Positions 24,825 through 33,647 of a stretch of 64,000 nucleotides of DNA are shown here, piece by piece. Under the pieces are notes generated by a model. That model saw only the letters and a list, made by a program, of their open reading frames with translations. It had not been told where the DNA came from and did not search any database. How positions within the stretch are numbered: position 1 is the stretch's first letter; each line of letters starts with the position of its first letter. The stretch spans positions 2,232,001-2,296,000 of the forward strand of contig NZ_JAMBEP010000001.1 of assembly GCF_023374055.1 (NCBI RefSeq). The letters run 5' to 3'. Position numbers and translations under genes: made by a program. The DNA comes from Luteimonas galliterrae (GTDB lineage Bacteria > Pseudomonadota > Gammaproteobacteria > Xanthomonadales > Xanthomonadaceae).

Positions 24825-25517
24825 ATGATCGAACTGCATTACTGGCCTACGCCCAACGGCCACAAGATCCCGATTTTCCTCGAGGAGGCCGGCCTGGAAT
24901 ACGTCATCAAGCCGGTCGACATCGGCAAGGGCGACCAGTTCCGGCCCGAATACCTGGCCATTTCGCCCAACAACAAGATGCCGGCGATGGTCGACACGGC
25001 GCCTGCGGACGGCGGCGCGCCGATCAGCGTGTTCGAGTCCGGCGCGATCCTGGTCTACCTGGCCGACAAGACCGGCCGCTTCCTGCCGCAGGATCTGCGC
25101 GGCCGCAACGCGGTGCTGGAATGGCTGTTCTGGCAGGTCGGCGGATTGGGACCCATGAACGGCCAGTACGGCCATTTCACCGTGTACGCGCCGGAGAAGA
25201 TTCCCTACGCGATCGATCGTTACACCCAGGAAGCGCACCGGTTGCTGAGCGTGCTCGACAAACGGCTCGGGGGCCGCGAATTCGTCGCCGGCGAGTACAG
25301 CATCGCCGACATGGCCATCCACCCGTGGATCAACGCCTACAAGAAGGCGCCGCTGGATCTGGAACCGTACGCGGAAGTGCGGCGCTGGCACGCGGCGATC
25401 GACGCGCGTCCGGCGGTGCGGCGCGCGTACGCGCTGACCGAAAAGGTGAATCCGAATGCGGGCGCGCCGCTGACCGAGGAGGAGCGCAAGCACCTGTTCG
25501 GGCAGGGCCCGAGGTAA
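24825..25517 (+). CDS. Glutathione S-transferase, nu class (YfcG/YghU-like)
   Basis: The 230-residue protein has an N-terminal thioredoxin-fold domain (ELHYWPTPNGHKIPIFLEEA, then ISPNNKMPAMVD) with the glutathione contact VFESGAILVYLA, and an all-helical C domain containing WQVGGLGPMNGQYGHF, characteristic of the YfcG/YghU group. Enzymes of this group bind glutathione or its disulfide and have disulfide-bond reductase or peroxidase activity. It appears monocistronic and is followed by repeat sequences. Confidence 0.92.
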   Translation: MIELHYWPTPNGHKIPIFLEEAGLEYVIKPVDIGKGDQFRPEYLAISPNNKMPAMVDTAPADGGAPISVFESGAILVYLADKTGRFLPQDLRGRNAVLEWLFWQVGGLGPMNGQYGHFTVYAPEKIPYAIDRYTQEAHRLLSVLDKRLGGREFVAGEYSIADMAIHPWINAYKKAPLDLEPYAEVRRWHAAIDARPAVRRAYALTEKVNPNAGAPLTEEERKHLFGQGPR

Positions 25518-25527
25518 TCGCCGCTTT

Positions 25528-25756
25528 GTAGAGCGGGCTTGCCCCACTGCTCACGCTCTTCGCTAGGTGCGGCTTTTTTGTGGGAGCGGCTTTTGTGGGA
25601 GCGGCTTTAGCCGCGAGCTCTGAGTCGCTTCATCGCGGCTCGAAAAGCTCGCGGCTGAAGCGGCTCCCACGAAAAGCGCCGTGCCATGTTGGATCAACCG
25701 CGACGGCGAGTTCGCGCCCTCACCCAACCCTCTCCCGCTTCGCAGGAGAGGGCTTT
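25528..25756. repeat. Cluster of three palindromic repeat families
   Basis: In order: a half-copy of the GTAGAGCGGGCTTGCCCC family (25528-25552), a GTGGGAGCGG doublet (25580-25670) whose left arm start is duplicated 15 bp apart (25580 and 25595), and a single CTCTCCCGC..GCAGGAGAG palindrome (25725-25756). There is no gene here; it fills the gap between the GST and DPP-like genes. Confidence 0.82.
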
Positions 25757-25767
25757 GAGCGCAGCGC

Positions 25768-28107
25768 TCAGGGCGCCGGCATCTTCAACGCGTATTCCTT
25801 CGGCGGCTCGGCGCCGAGCAGGTTGCGCACGAAGTAATCCCAGCGCCGGCGCGTCATGTACAGCGAGTCTTCGCCGTAGCCGTGGCGCGCGTTCGGGAAC
25901 AGGATCAGATCGAAGTCCTTGTTGGCCTTGACCAGGGCATCGACCACCAGCCAGGTGTTGTACGGCGGCACGTTGTCGTCCATGTTGCCGTGCGCCAGCA
26001 GCAGCTTGCCTTTCAGGTCCTTGGCGTATTTCTGGTTGGCGTGCGCGTCGTAGTTGTCGGTGCCGTCCTTGTTCTTGACCAGCAGGCCCTGCCACTTCTC
26101 GGCCCAGTCGTCCTCGTACATGCGGTTGTCGTGGTTGCCGCTTTCGGCGATGCCGACCTTGAAGAAATCCGGGTACTTGAACATCGCCGTCGCGGTGGCG
26201 TTGCCGCCGCCGGAATGGCCCCAGATGCCGGCGCGCGACAGGTCGATCCACGGATGGCGCTGCGCCAGCTGCTTCATGCCCGCCACCTGGTCGGGCAGCG
26301 TGTTGTCGATGATGTTGGCGAAGTAGGCGTCGTGGAACGCCTTGGAGCGGTACGGCGTGCCCATGCCGTCGATGGCGACGACGATGAAGCCCAGTTCGGC
26401 CAGCGCCTGATGGTCGCCGCGCGCCGGCGAGAAGCCGCGGCGGCCCACCGAACCGACCTGCGGGCCGGGATACACGTAGTTGATGATCGGATACTTCTTC
26501 GACGGATCGAAGTCGGACGGCTTGAACATCAAACCGTACAGATCGGTCTTGCCGTCGCGCGCCTTGACCGTGAAATCTTCCGGCGGCGCCCAACCGGCCG
26601 CCTTCAGGCGCGCGATGTCGGCGCGTGCGATTTCCTTCACCACTTTGCCGTCGGCGCTGTCGCGCAACACCGACGCCGGCGGCGCGGCCGTGGTCGAATA
26701 GGTGTCGACGAAATAGCGGCCGTCTTCGGACATCTTGATGCGGTGCTCGGCGTTCTCCGGGGTCAGCAGGGTCAGGTCCTTGCCGTCGATGCCGACCTTG
26801 TAGAAGTGCTTGAAATAAGGATCGCGGCCGGCTTCCCGGCCGGTGCCGGTGAACCAGATCGCGCCGGCCTTCTCGTCCACGCGCATCACTTCGGCGACGT
26901 TCCAGTCGCCCTGCGTGATCGCATGCTTCAGCTTGCCGGTGGACAGGTCGTACAGATACAGATGGCCCCAGTTGCTGCGCTGGCTCCACCACAGCACCGC
27001 ATTGCTTTCGGGCAGGTAGCGCCAGTTGATCGCGTCGATGCCGCTCTCGAACCAGGTCTTCGCTTTCTCGTTGAACACGTCGCGCACCGCGCCGGTAGCG
27101 GCGTCGGCGACGCGCAGCCAGGCCTGCTTGTGGTCGCGCGAGCTCGAAGCGAACGCCAGGGTCTTGCCGTCCGGCGCCCACTGCACGTCTTCCCAGCCGC
27201 CGAAGCAGCTGACGTCGTCGCACTGGGTGGAGCGGTGCTGGTCGGGCGGCATCTTCAGGCGCACGACCTTGGCGGCGTCGACGTCGATGATCACGCGCTC
27301 GATCATCGTGATGTCCTTGTCGCCCACCAGCGGATATTTCCAGGTTTCGACTTTGGGATGGCCGAGGTTGGTGCCGACCAGGGTCATTTCGCCGGTCTTG
27401 CGCTGGTCCTGCTGGAAGGTGGCGATCTGCTTGGAATCGGGCGACCAGACCAGGATCGCGCGGTCGCTGTGCGTCCAGCCGGCGTTGTCGGTGGCGTAGC
27501 CGTAATCCTTCACGCCGTCGCGGGTGAGTTGGGTTTCCTTGCCGCCGGCGACGTCGCGCACCCACAGGTTCCAGTCGCGGATGAAGGCTTCGCGCTTCTT
27601 GTCCGGCGAGCGCACGCCCGGGCCGTCGTTCTTGGCGTCGCCGGATTTCTCCTTACCGTCCTTGGCGACGCAGGTGCCACGGCCTTTCAGGTCGCACAGG
27701 TAACTGCCGCTGCGCAGGGAGATGTCGTAACGGCCGTCGGCGGCGATCTCGTAACCGGTGACCGGCAGTTTTTCGGCCTTCACCGGCTTACCGGTGGCTT
27801 TGCCCAAGGCCTTGGCCAGCTTGGCCTGGTCGAAGGCCGGCGCGATATTGCCGGTGGCCACATCCATTTGCAGGAAGCGGTCGCCCTTGGCGTCGTGGTC
27901 GCGATACCAGAGCTTGCCGTTGTCGAGCCAGTTCGGATCCACAGCATGGTCGACCAGCGGCGCGGTGTTGTACGCGAGCTTGCGCTCGGCGCGGGCGTAA
28001 TCGTCTTTGGTCAAGGCTTTGGTCTGCGCGACGGCGACCGTCGCGAACAAGGCCAAGGCCAATGCGCCGAGCAGGCGCGGTCGGATACCCACTGTCGTCG
28101 AAACCAT
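25768..28107 (-). CDS. Dipeptidyl peptidase IV-like S9 peptidase, exported
   Basis: The 779-residue protein has a signal peptide (RLLGALALALFATVAVAQ), a DPP-IV-type beta-propeller over roughly residues 100-500 (VKDYGYATDNAGWTHSDRAI, LVWSPDSKQIATFQQDQRK), and a catalytic domain with nucleophile motif GIWGHSGGGNA (Ser about 632), GNMDDNVPPYNT for the Asp, and FPNARHGYGE for the His. DPP-IV enzymes remove N-terminal X-Pro or X-Ala dipeptides; here this would occur in the periplasm or outside. GGGGA precedes the ATG. It is a different subfamily from the S9 peptidase at 1326-3707. No adjacent operon partner is evident. Confidence 0.92.
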   Translation of the reverse strand: MVSTTVGIRPRLLGALALALFATVAVAQTKALTKDDYARAERKLAYNTAPLVDHAVDPNWLDNGKLWYRDHDAKGDRFLQMDVATGNIAPAFDQAKLAKALGKATGKPVKAEKLPVTGYEIAADGRYDISLRSGSYLCDLKGRGTCVAKDGKEKSGDAKNDGPGVRSPDKKREAFIRDWNLWVRDVAGGKETQLTRDGVKDYGYATDNAGWTHSDRAILVWSPDSKQIATFQQDQRKTGEMTLVGTNLGHPKVETWKYPLVGDKDITMIERVIIDVDAAKVVRLKMPPDQHRSTQCDDVSCFGGWEDVQWAPDGKTLAFASSSRDHKQAWLRVADAATGAVRDVFNEKAKTWFESGIDAINWRYLPESNAVLWWSQRSNWGHLYLYDLSTGKLKHAITQGDWNVAEVMRVDEKAGAIWFTGTGREAGRDPYFKHFYKVGIDGKDLTLLTPENAEHRIKMSEDGRYFVDTYSTTAAPPASVLRDSADGKVVKEIARADIARLKAAGWAPPEDFTVKARDGKTDLYGLMFKPSDFDPSKKYPIINYVYPGPQVGSVGRRGFSPARGDHQALAELGFIVVAIDGMGTPYRSKAFHDAYFANIIDNTLPDQVAGMKQLAQRHPWIDLSRAGIWGHSGGGNATATAMFKYPDFFKVGIAESGNHDNRMYEDDWAEKWQGLLVKNKDGTDNYDAHANQKYAKDLKGKLLLAHGNMDDNVPPYNTWLVVDALVKANKDFDLILFPNARHGYGEDSLYMTRRRWDYFVRNLLGAEPPKEYALKMPAP

Positions 28108-28212
28108 GCTGTCCCCTACGAGTCGAAGCCGGCGGCCACCCGGGCTGCCGCAAGAGTCCGCATGCTAACCCGACGTTCCGGCGGGCGCCCCTGCCGGATG
28201 TCCCGTCCGCGC

Positions 28213-28905
28213 TCAGGTCACCCGCGCCAGCATCCTTCGCGAGCCGATCAGCCGCGCCCAACGCGTGCCCAGGTCGGTGCAGCAGACATAGGCCGCTTCG
28301 CCGGCGATCCGCCACAGCGTGCCCGGCGACCAGCGCAGGCGGGTTTCCGCTGCGCACAATTCCCAGTCGAAACCGAGCTGGCGCGCGAACAGCGCGCAGC
28401 GGGCCAGGTGATAGCGGCTGCTGAGCAGGGTGACGCGGCCCATGCCGGCTTGCGGCGCCTGCGCCAGCATCTGGCGAGCGTTGCGCAGGTTCTGCAGCGT
28501 GTCGCGCGAGCCGGCTTCCAGTTGCAGCGGCGCATCGGCGGCGATGCCGCGCGCCCACAACGCGGCGCGGGCCACTTCCGCCTCGCTGGCCACGCCGGGC
28601 GGGCCGCCGCCCAGCAGCACCAGCGTGCGCGGTGAGCGTTCATGCCAAAGCCGGGCGGCGCGTTCCAGGCGGGCGTCGAAATCGCGGTCGATCCTGCCGC
28701 GCGGCGAATGCTTGCCGAACAGCAGCACGCATCGCGCGTGCTCGGGCGCGCAGGGCGCATTGCGCGCCACCCGCAGCACGTGCACGAAATAGGCGACGTA
28801 CACCAGGCCGGCGCTGAACACGCAGGCGGCCGTGCTGACCGCCATCGCATGCAATACGTCGGGGTCGCTGAACAAGCGGAAGCGGTGGGCGGTTCGGCTG
28901 GACAT
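28213..28905 (-). CDS. DUF218 (YdcF/SanA-type) membrane protein
   Basis: The 230-residue product has one membrane segment (AVSTAACVFSAGLVYVAYFV) followed by a DUF218 domain: CVLLFGKHSPRGRID, LVLLGGGPPG, then SEAEVARAALWARGI, and SRDTLQNLRNARQML and VTLLSSRYHLARC. Related proteins (YdcF, SanA, ElyC) function at the envelope, mostly without a known reaction. The ATG at 28905 is chosen; the longer open frame beyond it runs antisense to the ketosynthase gene. It is divergent from the pigment cluster, so it may share its regulatory region. Confidence 0.82.
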   Translation of the reverse strand: MSSRTAHRFRLFSDPDVLHAMAVSTAACVFSAGLVYVAYFVHVLRVARNAPCAPEHARCVLLFGKHSPRGRIDRDFDARLERAARLWHERSPRTLVLLGGGPPGVASEAEVARAALWARGIAADAPLQLEAGSRDTLQNLRNARQMLAQAPQAGMGRVTLLSSRYHLARCALFARQLGFDWELCAAETRLRWSPGTLWRIAGEAAYVCCTDLGTRWARLIGSRRMLARVT

Positions 28906-28971
28906 TCGGCGGGCAAACTGGACCGAGGAGTTTAGTTTAGCGATGCGAAGAGACGGTTGTGCGACGCTCGC

Positions 28972-28977
28972 TATACT
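28972..28977 (+). promoter_or_regulatory. Possible -10 box of the pigment ketosynthase operon
   Basis: TATACT lies 27 nt before the GTG start of the ketosynthase gene, in the 99-bp gap between divergent genes. No good -35 box is seen at 16-18 bp spacing. Confidence 0.35.
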
Positions 28978-29004
28978 CCGCGGCCACGACCAACGGAGCC
29001 GCAA

Positions 29005-30195
29005 GTGCCGCCGATCCAGCCGCTGGCCATCCGCGCTTACACCGCCACCACCGCGCTCGGCCGCGGCCGCGATGCCCAAGCCGATGCGCTGCGCGAACGC
29101 CGCAGCGGCCTGCGCCGCAACGATTTCGGCAAGGACCCGCTGGACACCTGGATCGGCCGCGTCGACGGCCTGGAAGCGGCGGCGCTGCCCGCGGCGCAGG
29201 CGCCCTGGGACTGCCGCAACAACCGCCTGGCCTGGCTGGCGCTGCAGCAGGACGGCGTGATCGACGCCGTCGAAACGCTCAAGCGCCGCCATGGCGCCGA
29301 CCGCATCGCCGTGGTGCTGGGCACATCGACCGCCAGCATCGGCGCAACCGAAGAAGCCTACGAACGGCTGGACGCGGAAAACCGCTTTCCCGCGGACCTG
29401 GCACGGCCGCGCGTGCACACGCCGCATTCGCTGGGCGGCTTCGTGCTGGAGGCGCTGCGACTCGACGGACCTTGCGTGACCGTGGCCACCGCCTGTTCTT
29501 CCAGCGCGAAAGTGTTCGCCCAGGCGTCGCGCCTGATCGATGCCGGCCTGGCCGATGCGGCGCTGGTCGGCGGCGTCGATACCTTGTGCGGCAGCGTGCT
29601 GTTCGGATTCAACTCGCTGGAATTGGTTTCCGCGCAGCCGTGCCGGCCGTTCGACGCCGCACGCAACGGCTTGTCGCTGGGCGAAGCCGGCGGCTTCGCG
29701 GTGCTGGAACGCGCGGCGGCCGGAGAATCCGGATTGCAGTTGCGTGGCTACGGCGAATCCAGCGATGCGCACCACATGTCGGCGCCGCATCCCGAGGGCC
29801 TGGGCGCGCAGCTGGCGATGCGCGACGCCTTGGCGCGCGCGGGCATCGATGCCGCGCAGGTCGGTTATCTGAACCTGCACGGCACCGCTACGCCGGCCAA
29901 CGACACGATCGAAGCGCACGCGGTGGCCGCATTGTTTCCGTCGACATTGCATGCCAGTTCCACCAAGGGCTGGACCGGCCATACGCTGGGCGCGGCGGGC
30001 ATCGTCGAATCGGTGTTCGCGCTGCTGGCGCTCGAGCGCGGCCTGCTGCCTGGCATCCTCAACAGCGGTGCGCCCGATCCGAACAACGGACCGCAGATCC
30101 GCTTCGGCAATGCCGAACGCGAGATCGATTACGCGATGAACAATTCGTTCGGCTTCGGCGGCAACAACTGTTCGCTGGTGTTCGGGCGCGCATGA
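29005..30195 (+). CDS. Beta-ketoacyl-ACP synthase of the aryl polyene (xanthomonadin-type) pathway
   Basis: The 396-residue ketosynthase has an intact Cys-His-His triad: Cys164 in VATACSSSAKVF, His292 in YLNLHGTATPANDTIEAH and His326 in STKGWTGHTLGAAG. It would extend the aryl polyene chain on the carrier protein by decarboxylative condensation. The start is a GTG at 29005 with GGAG upstream; no in-frame ATG gives a normal N terminus. It is followed, after a repeat, by its likely partner, a chain-length-factor-like protein, suggesting a heterodimeric KS as in characterised aryl polyene systems. Confidence 0.92.
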   Translation: MPPIQPLAIRAYTATTALGRGRDAQADALRERRSGLRRNDFGKDPLDTWIGRVDGLEAAALPAAQAPWDCRNNRLAWLALQQDGVIDAVETLKRRHGADRIAVVLGTSTASIGATEEAYERLDAENRFPADLARPRVHTPHSLGGFVLEALRLDGPCVTVATACSSSAKVFAQASRLIDAGLADAALVGGVDTLCGSVLFGFNSLELVSAQPCRPFDAARNGLSLGEAGGFAVLERAAAGESGLQLRGYGESSDAHHMSAPHPEGLGAQLAMRDALARAGIDAAQVGYLNLHGTATPANDTIEAHAVAALFPSTLHASSTKGWTGHTLGAAGIVESVFALLALERGLLPGILNSGAPDPNNGPQIRFGNAEREIDYAMNNSFGFGGNNCSLVFGRA

Positions 30196-30215
30196 AGACG
30201 ACGAACCGGCGCTTC

Positions 30216-30291
30216 GTAGGAACGGCTTTAGCCGCGAGCTTTTGCGACACGGCGGCGACCTTGAAGAGCTCGCGGCTAAAGCCGCTCTTAC
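30216..30291. repeat. GTAGGAACGG..CGAGCTTTT inverted repeat inside the pigment operon
   Basis: The arms GTAGGAACGGCTTTAGCCGC and GCGGCTAAAGCCGCTCTTAC face each other between the ketosynthase and its partner gene, on what should be one transcript. The resulting RNA hairpin could affect relative expression or mRNA stability. Confidence 0.85.
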
Positions 30292-30307
30292 GAAGGGCAC
30301 TGCCCTG

Positions 30308-31102
30308 ATGAGCATGCTTTCGGCTTCCATCGAAGGCATTGGCTTCTGGAGCAATGGCCTGCCCTCGTGGCAGGCCGCGCGCGATTTCGCGCGCGACGGG
30401 ACGCTGCCCGAAGGCGCGCCGGCGCGCCCGTCGCCGCAACTGCTGCCGCCGAACGAGCGCCGCCGCGCGCCCGATACCGTCGCGGTGGCGCTGGACGTCG
30501 CGCTCGCCGCGTGCCAGGCCGCAGGCCGCGATCCGAAAACGCTGCCGTCGGTGTTCGCCTCCACCCACGGCGATCTGGGCATCACCGATTACATGGCCGC
30601 GACCCTGGCCAGCGATCCGCGCGCGATCTCGCCGATCCGCTTCCACAATTCCGTGCACAACGCCGCCGCCGGCTACTGGACCATCGGCGCCGGCTGCATG
30701 GCGCCGACCACCGCGATCTCGTCCTTCGACGCCAGTTTCGCGCAAGGCCTGCTGGAAGCGCTGGCGCAGCTGGCGGCCGGCAGCGAAGCGGTATTGCTGG
30801 TCGGCTACGACAGCGCCGCCACCGGGGCGCTGACCTCGGTATGGAGCAGCACCGGGTTGCTGGGCGGCGCGCTGCTGCTGTCGGCGCCGCGTTCAGGCGC
30901 GCTTCGGCTGGGGGCGAGCCTAGCCGCAGGCGAACCGCCGCCCGCGCGAGGACCGTTGGCGCGGCGGGCCGGCGGCAATGCCATGGCGCCGATGCTGCCC
31001 CTGTTCGACGCGCTGGCCTTAGACGCTCCGCACACGGCCGATTCGGTGATACTCAAGGCCGGACCCGGGCGCGTGCTGCGGGTGGAGCTGGCCGATGCTT
31101 GA
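30308..31102 (+). CDS. Beta-ketoacyl synthase chain-length-factor-like protein (PF13723 type)
   Basis: The 264-residue protein resembles the N-terminal half of a ketosynthase. It has PSVFASTHGDLGITDYMAAT and SPIRFHNSVHNAAAGYWTIG followed by GCMAPTTAISSFDASFAQGL. The catalytic His residues of a full KS are absent and it is much shorter than a KS, as in the Ketoacyl-synt_2 family of aryl polyene clusters. It probably pairs with the upstream KS and sets chain length. An ATG at 30308 and another two codons later are both possible. Its 3' end overlaps the glycosyltransferase gene by 8 bp. Confidence 0.85.
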   Translation: MSMLSASIEGIGFWSNGLPSWQAARDFARDGTLPEGAPARPSPQLLPPNERRRAPDTVAVALDVALAACQAAGRDPKTLPSVFASTHGDLGITDYMAATLASDPRAISPIRFHNSVHNAAAGYWTIGAGCMAPTTAISSFDASFAQGLLEALAQLAAGSEAVLLVGYDSAATGALTSVWSSTGLLGGALLLSAPRSGALRLGASLAAGEPPPARGPLARRAGGNAMAPMLPLFDALALDAPHTADSVILKAGPGRVLRVELADA

Positions 31103-31910
31103 CCGCAACCACGTCGCCGTCGTGATCCCCGCGCTGAACGAATCACTGCGGATCCGCGAAGTGGTGCAAGGCGCGCTCGCGCAATGCCCGCACGTGATCG
31201 TCGTCGACGACGGCTCCGACGACGGCACGGCCGACTGCGTTTCCGATCTGCCGGTCACGCTGCTGCGCCATGCGCGGCGCATGGGCAAGGGCGCCTCGCT
31301 GCGCGACGGTTTCCGCGAAGCGTTGCGCCAGGGCCACGCTGGCGTACTGACCATGGACGGCGACGGCCAGCATTCCGCCGCAGACCTGCCGCGCCTGCTC
31401 GACGCCGCCAACCGCCATCCCGGCTGCATCGTGATCGGCGCGCGTCTGCGCAAGCGTTCGCAACAACCCACCTACCGGCGCCTGGCCAACGAATTCGGCG
31501 ACTGGGGCGTGGCCTGGGGCACCGGTTACCAGATCGCCGACAGCCAGAGCGGACAGCGCTTCTATCCGGCCGCGGTCGCCGCGCTGGAGCGCGTGCCCGG
31601 CGAGGATTTCGTGTTCGAAGCGCAGATCCTGATCTCGGCCGCGCAGCAGCTGGGCACGCGCTGCGTGTCGGTGCCGATAGAATCGCGCTACAAGACCGTG
31701 CACGGCGGCGAGCAGTTCCGCGCCAGCCATTTCAAGCCGGTGCGCGATTTCACCCGCATCACTTCGCATATCGTCCTGCAATGTGTGAAGCGCGGCGGCA
31801 TCCCTGCGATGTACCGCCGCATCCGCGCCAACCCGCCGGTGATCGACGACCCCAGCGGCGAATTCGGCACCGCTTTCGAACCGGGACTGACGACAGCGAG
31901 ACGGATATGA
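31095..31910 (+). CDS. Family 2 glycosyltransferase in the pigment cluster
   Basis: The 271-residue protein has the GT2 Rossmann-like start VAVVIPALNESLRI, the nucleotide-binding acidic motif VVDDGSDDGT and the DXD-like MDGDGQHSAADLP. There is no membrane helix. It starts inside the previous gene and ends with an ATGA overlap into the flavoenzyme gene, so the three are translationally coupled. A role in glycosylating the pigment or its lipid anchor is inferred from context. Confidence 0.9.
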   Translation: MLDRNHVAVVIPALNESLRIREVVQGALAQCPHVIVVDDGSDDGTADCVSDLPVTLLRHARRMGKGASLRDGFREALRQGHAGVLTMDGDGQHSAADLPRLLDAANRHPGCIVIGARLRKRSQQPTYRRLANEFGDWGVAWGTGYQIADSQSGQRFYPAAVAALERVPGEDFVFEAQILISAAQQLGTRCVSVPIESRYKTVHGGEQFRASHFKPVRDFTRITSHIVLQCVKRGGIPAMYRRIRANPPVIDDPSGEFGTAFEPGLTTARRI

Positions 31911-33577
31911 GCCGCACGAGCGATGTCGCGATCCTCGGCGGCGGACTGGCCGGGCTGACCCTGGCGATCCAGCTGAAGCAACGCGATCCATCGCTCGCAG
32001 TCGCGGTGATAGAGCGGCGCAGCCATCCGGTGCGCGAAGCGGCGTTCAAAGTGGGCGAATCGACCGTGGAAATCGGCGCCCACTATTTCGCTCATGTGCT
32101 CGGCTTCCGCGAACACCTGGAAACGCGGCAGATCCGCAAATTCGGTTTCCGCTTCTTCTTTTCAGAAGGCCGCAACGATATCGACCGCTGCACCGAACTG
32201 GGCGTCAGCCAGTTGTTGCCGACGCCGTCGTGGCAGCTCGACCGCGGCCGCTTCGAGAATTTCCTCGGCGAGCAGGCGCGCGGCCTGGGCGTGGATTTCG
32301 TCGACGGCGCGACCGTGCGCGGCATCGCGTTCGGCGAAGGCGAGCAGCCGCATACGGTGAGTTTCGAAGCCGCGCGCGGCAGCGATGCGATCGCCGCGCG
32401 CTGGCTGGTGGACGCCAGCGGCCGCGCCGGCTTGATCAAGCGCAAGCTGGATCTCGCCCAAGCCAACGACCACGATGCCAACGCGGTGTGGTGGCGCGTG
32501 GACGGCTTCGTCGATCCCAACCAGTGGTCGGCGGACGCCGATTGGCTGCGGCGCTGCGATCCGCCGGACCGCTGGCGCTCGACCAACCACATGTGCGGCC
32601 CCGGCTACTGGTTCTGGCTGATACCGCTGGCGTCCGGCGCGCATTCGCTGGGCATCGTCTGCGACGCCAAGATGCATCCGCTGGAAACGATGAACACCTT
32701 CGACAAAGCGATGGCATGGCTGTACGAACACCAGCCGCAGGTCGCCGCGTCCGTGGACAAGCCCGAACACAAGCTGCAGGACTTCCTGTTCTTCCGCCAT
32801 TTCTCGTACGGCTGCAAACAGGTGTTCTCCGGCGGGCGTTGGGCCCTGACCGGCGAAGCGGGATTGTTCCTGGACCCGTTCTATTCGCCCGGCAGCGATT
32901 TCATCGCGATCAGCAACACCTATATCTGCGAGCTGATCGGCAAGGACCGCGCCGGCGATGATTTCGCGCCTTACGCGGCGATCTACCAGCAGCTGTATTT
33001 CTCGTTCTATGAGAACACGCTGTCGCTCTACCAGGATCAGTACCCGCTGTTCGGCGATGCGCAGGTGATGCCGGTCAAGGTGATCTGGGACTACACCTTC
33101 TACTGGGCGCTGCTGGCGCCGCTGTTCTTCGCCGGCCGGATCGCCGATCTGCGCATGCTGGGCCGTCTGAAGGCGGAATTCGCGCAGGGCCGCGCGCTCA
33201 ACCGAAGCGTGCAGGCCCTGCTGCACGAATGGGGCGGGCGCAATGCCGGGCCATTGACGCCGGACCTGCGGATGCTGGACCAGTACGGCATCGACTGGTT
33301 CCACGAGATGAACCGCGCGTTGAACGATACGCTCGACGACGATGCTTTCGCGGACCGCATTCGCGCCAACGTGGCGCGCATGGGTTGGCTGGCCAGGGAA
33401 CTGCTGGCGCACGCACGGCAGGCGCATGCCGATATCGGCGATCATGGGCTCGACGCGCTGCTTGGGGCCGCGACCGCGGAACCGCCGTCGTTGGCGCCGA
33501 AATGGTATGCGGAGATTGAACCTCAAACCGTCATCCCAGCGAACGCTGGGACCCGCTTTGCTGTTGCTGTGCCGTAA
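31907..33577 (+). CDS. FAD-dependent halogenase/monooxygenase-like protein 1 of the pigment cluster
   Basis: The 556-residue flavoprotein has the dinucleotide-binding start VAILGGGLAGLTLAIQL, a second FAD motif GRWALTGEAGLFLDPFYSPG and, at residues 235-240, WFWLIP, which fits the WxWxIP signature of flavin-dependent halogenases. Xanthomonadins are often brominated, so halogenation is plausible; an oxidative role is also possible. The start codon overlaps the GT2 stop (ATGA). The last 16 residues (TVIPANAGTRFAVAVP) are encoded by an intruding palindromic repeat (33528-33633), so the natural C terminus has been replaced or extended. Confidence 0.85.
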   Translation: MSRTSDVAILGGGLAGLTLAIQLKQRDPSLAVAVIERRSHPVREAAFKVGESTVEIGAHYFAHVLGFREHLETRQIRKFGFRFFFSEGRNDIDRCTELGVSQLLPTPSWQLDRGRFENFLGEQARGLGVDFVDGATVRGIAFGEGEQPHTVSFEAARGSDAIAARWLVDASGRAGLIKRKLDLAQANDHDANAVWWRVDGFVDPNQWSADADWLRRCDPPDRWRSTNHMCGPGYWFWLIPLASGAHSLGIVCDAKMHPLETMNTFDKAMAWLYEHQPQVAASVDKPEHKLQDFLFFRHFSYGCKQVFSGGRWALTGEAGLFLDPFYSPGSDFIAISNTYICELIGKDRAGDDFAPYAAIYQQLYFSFYENTLSLYQDQYPLFGDAQVMPVKVIWDYTFYWALLAPLFFAGRIADLRMLGRLKAEFAQGRALNRSVQALLHEWGGRNAGPLTPDLRMLDQYGIDWFHEMNRALNDTLDDDAFADRIRANVARMGWLARELLAHARQAHADIGDHGLDALLGAATAEPPSLAPKWYAEIEPQTVIPANAGTRFAVAVP

Positions 33578-33633
33578 TACCGAGAAGCCAAAAAACAAAT
33601 CAAAATGGGCCCCAGCGTTCGCTGGGATGACGG
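33528..33633. repeat. GTCATCCCAGCGAACGCTGGGA inverted repeat overlapping a gene end
   Basis: The left arm (CCGTCATCCCAGCGAACGCT) lies inside the 3' end of the flavoenzyme gene and the right arm (AGCGTTCGCTGGGATGACGG) just before the antiporter gene. The same arm recurs at 45096-45126. The element supplies coding sequence and the stop region of the upstream gene. Confidence 0.87.
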
Positions 33634-33647
33634 GACCGAGGGGATTC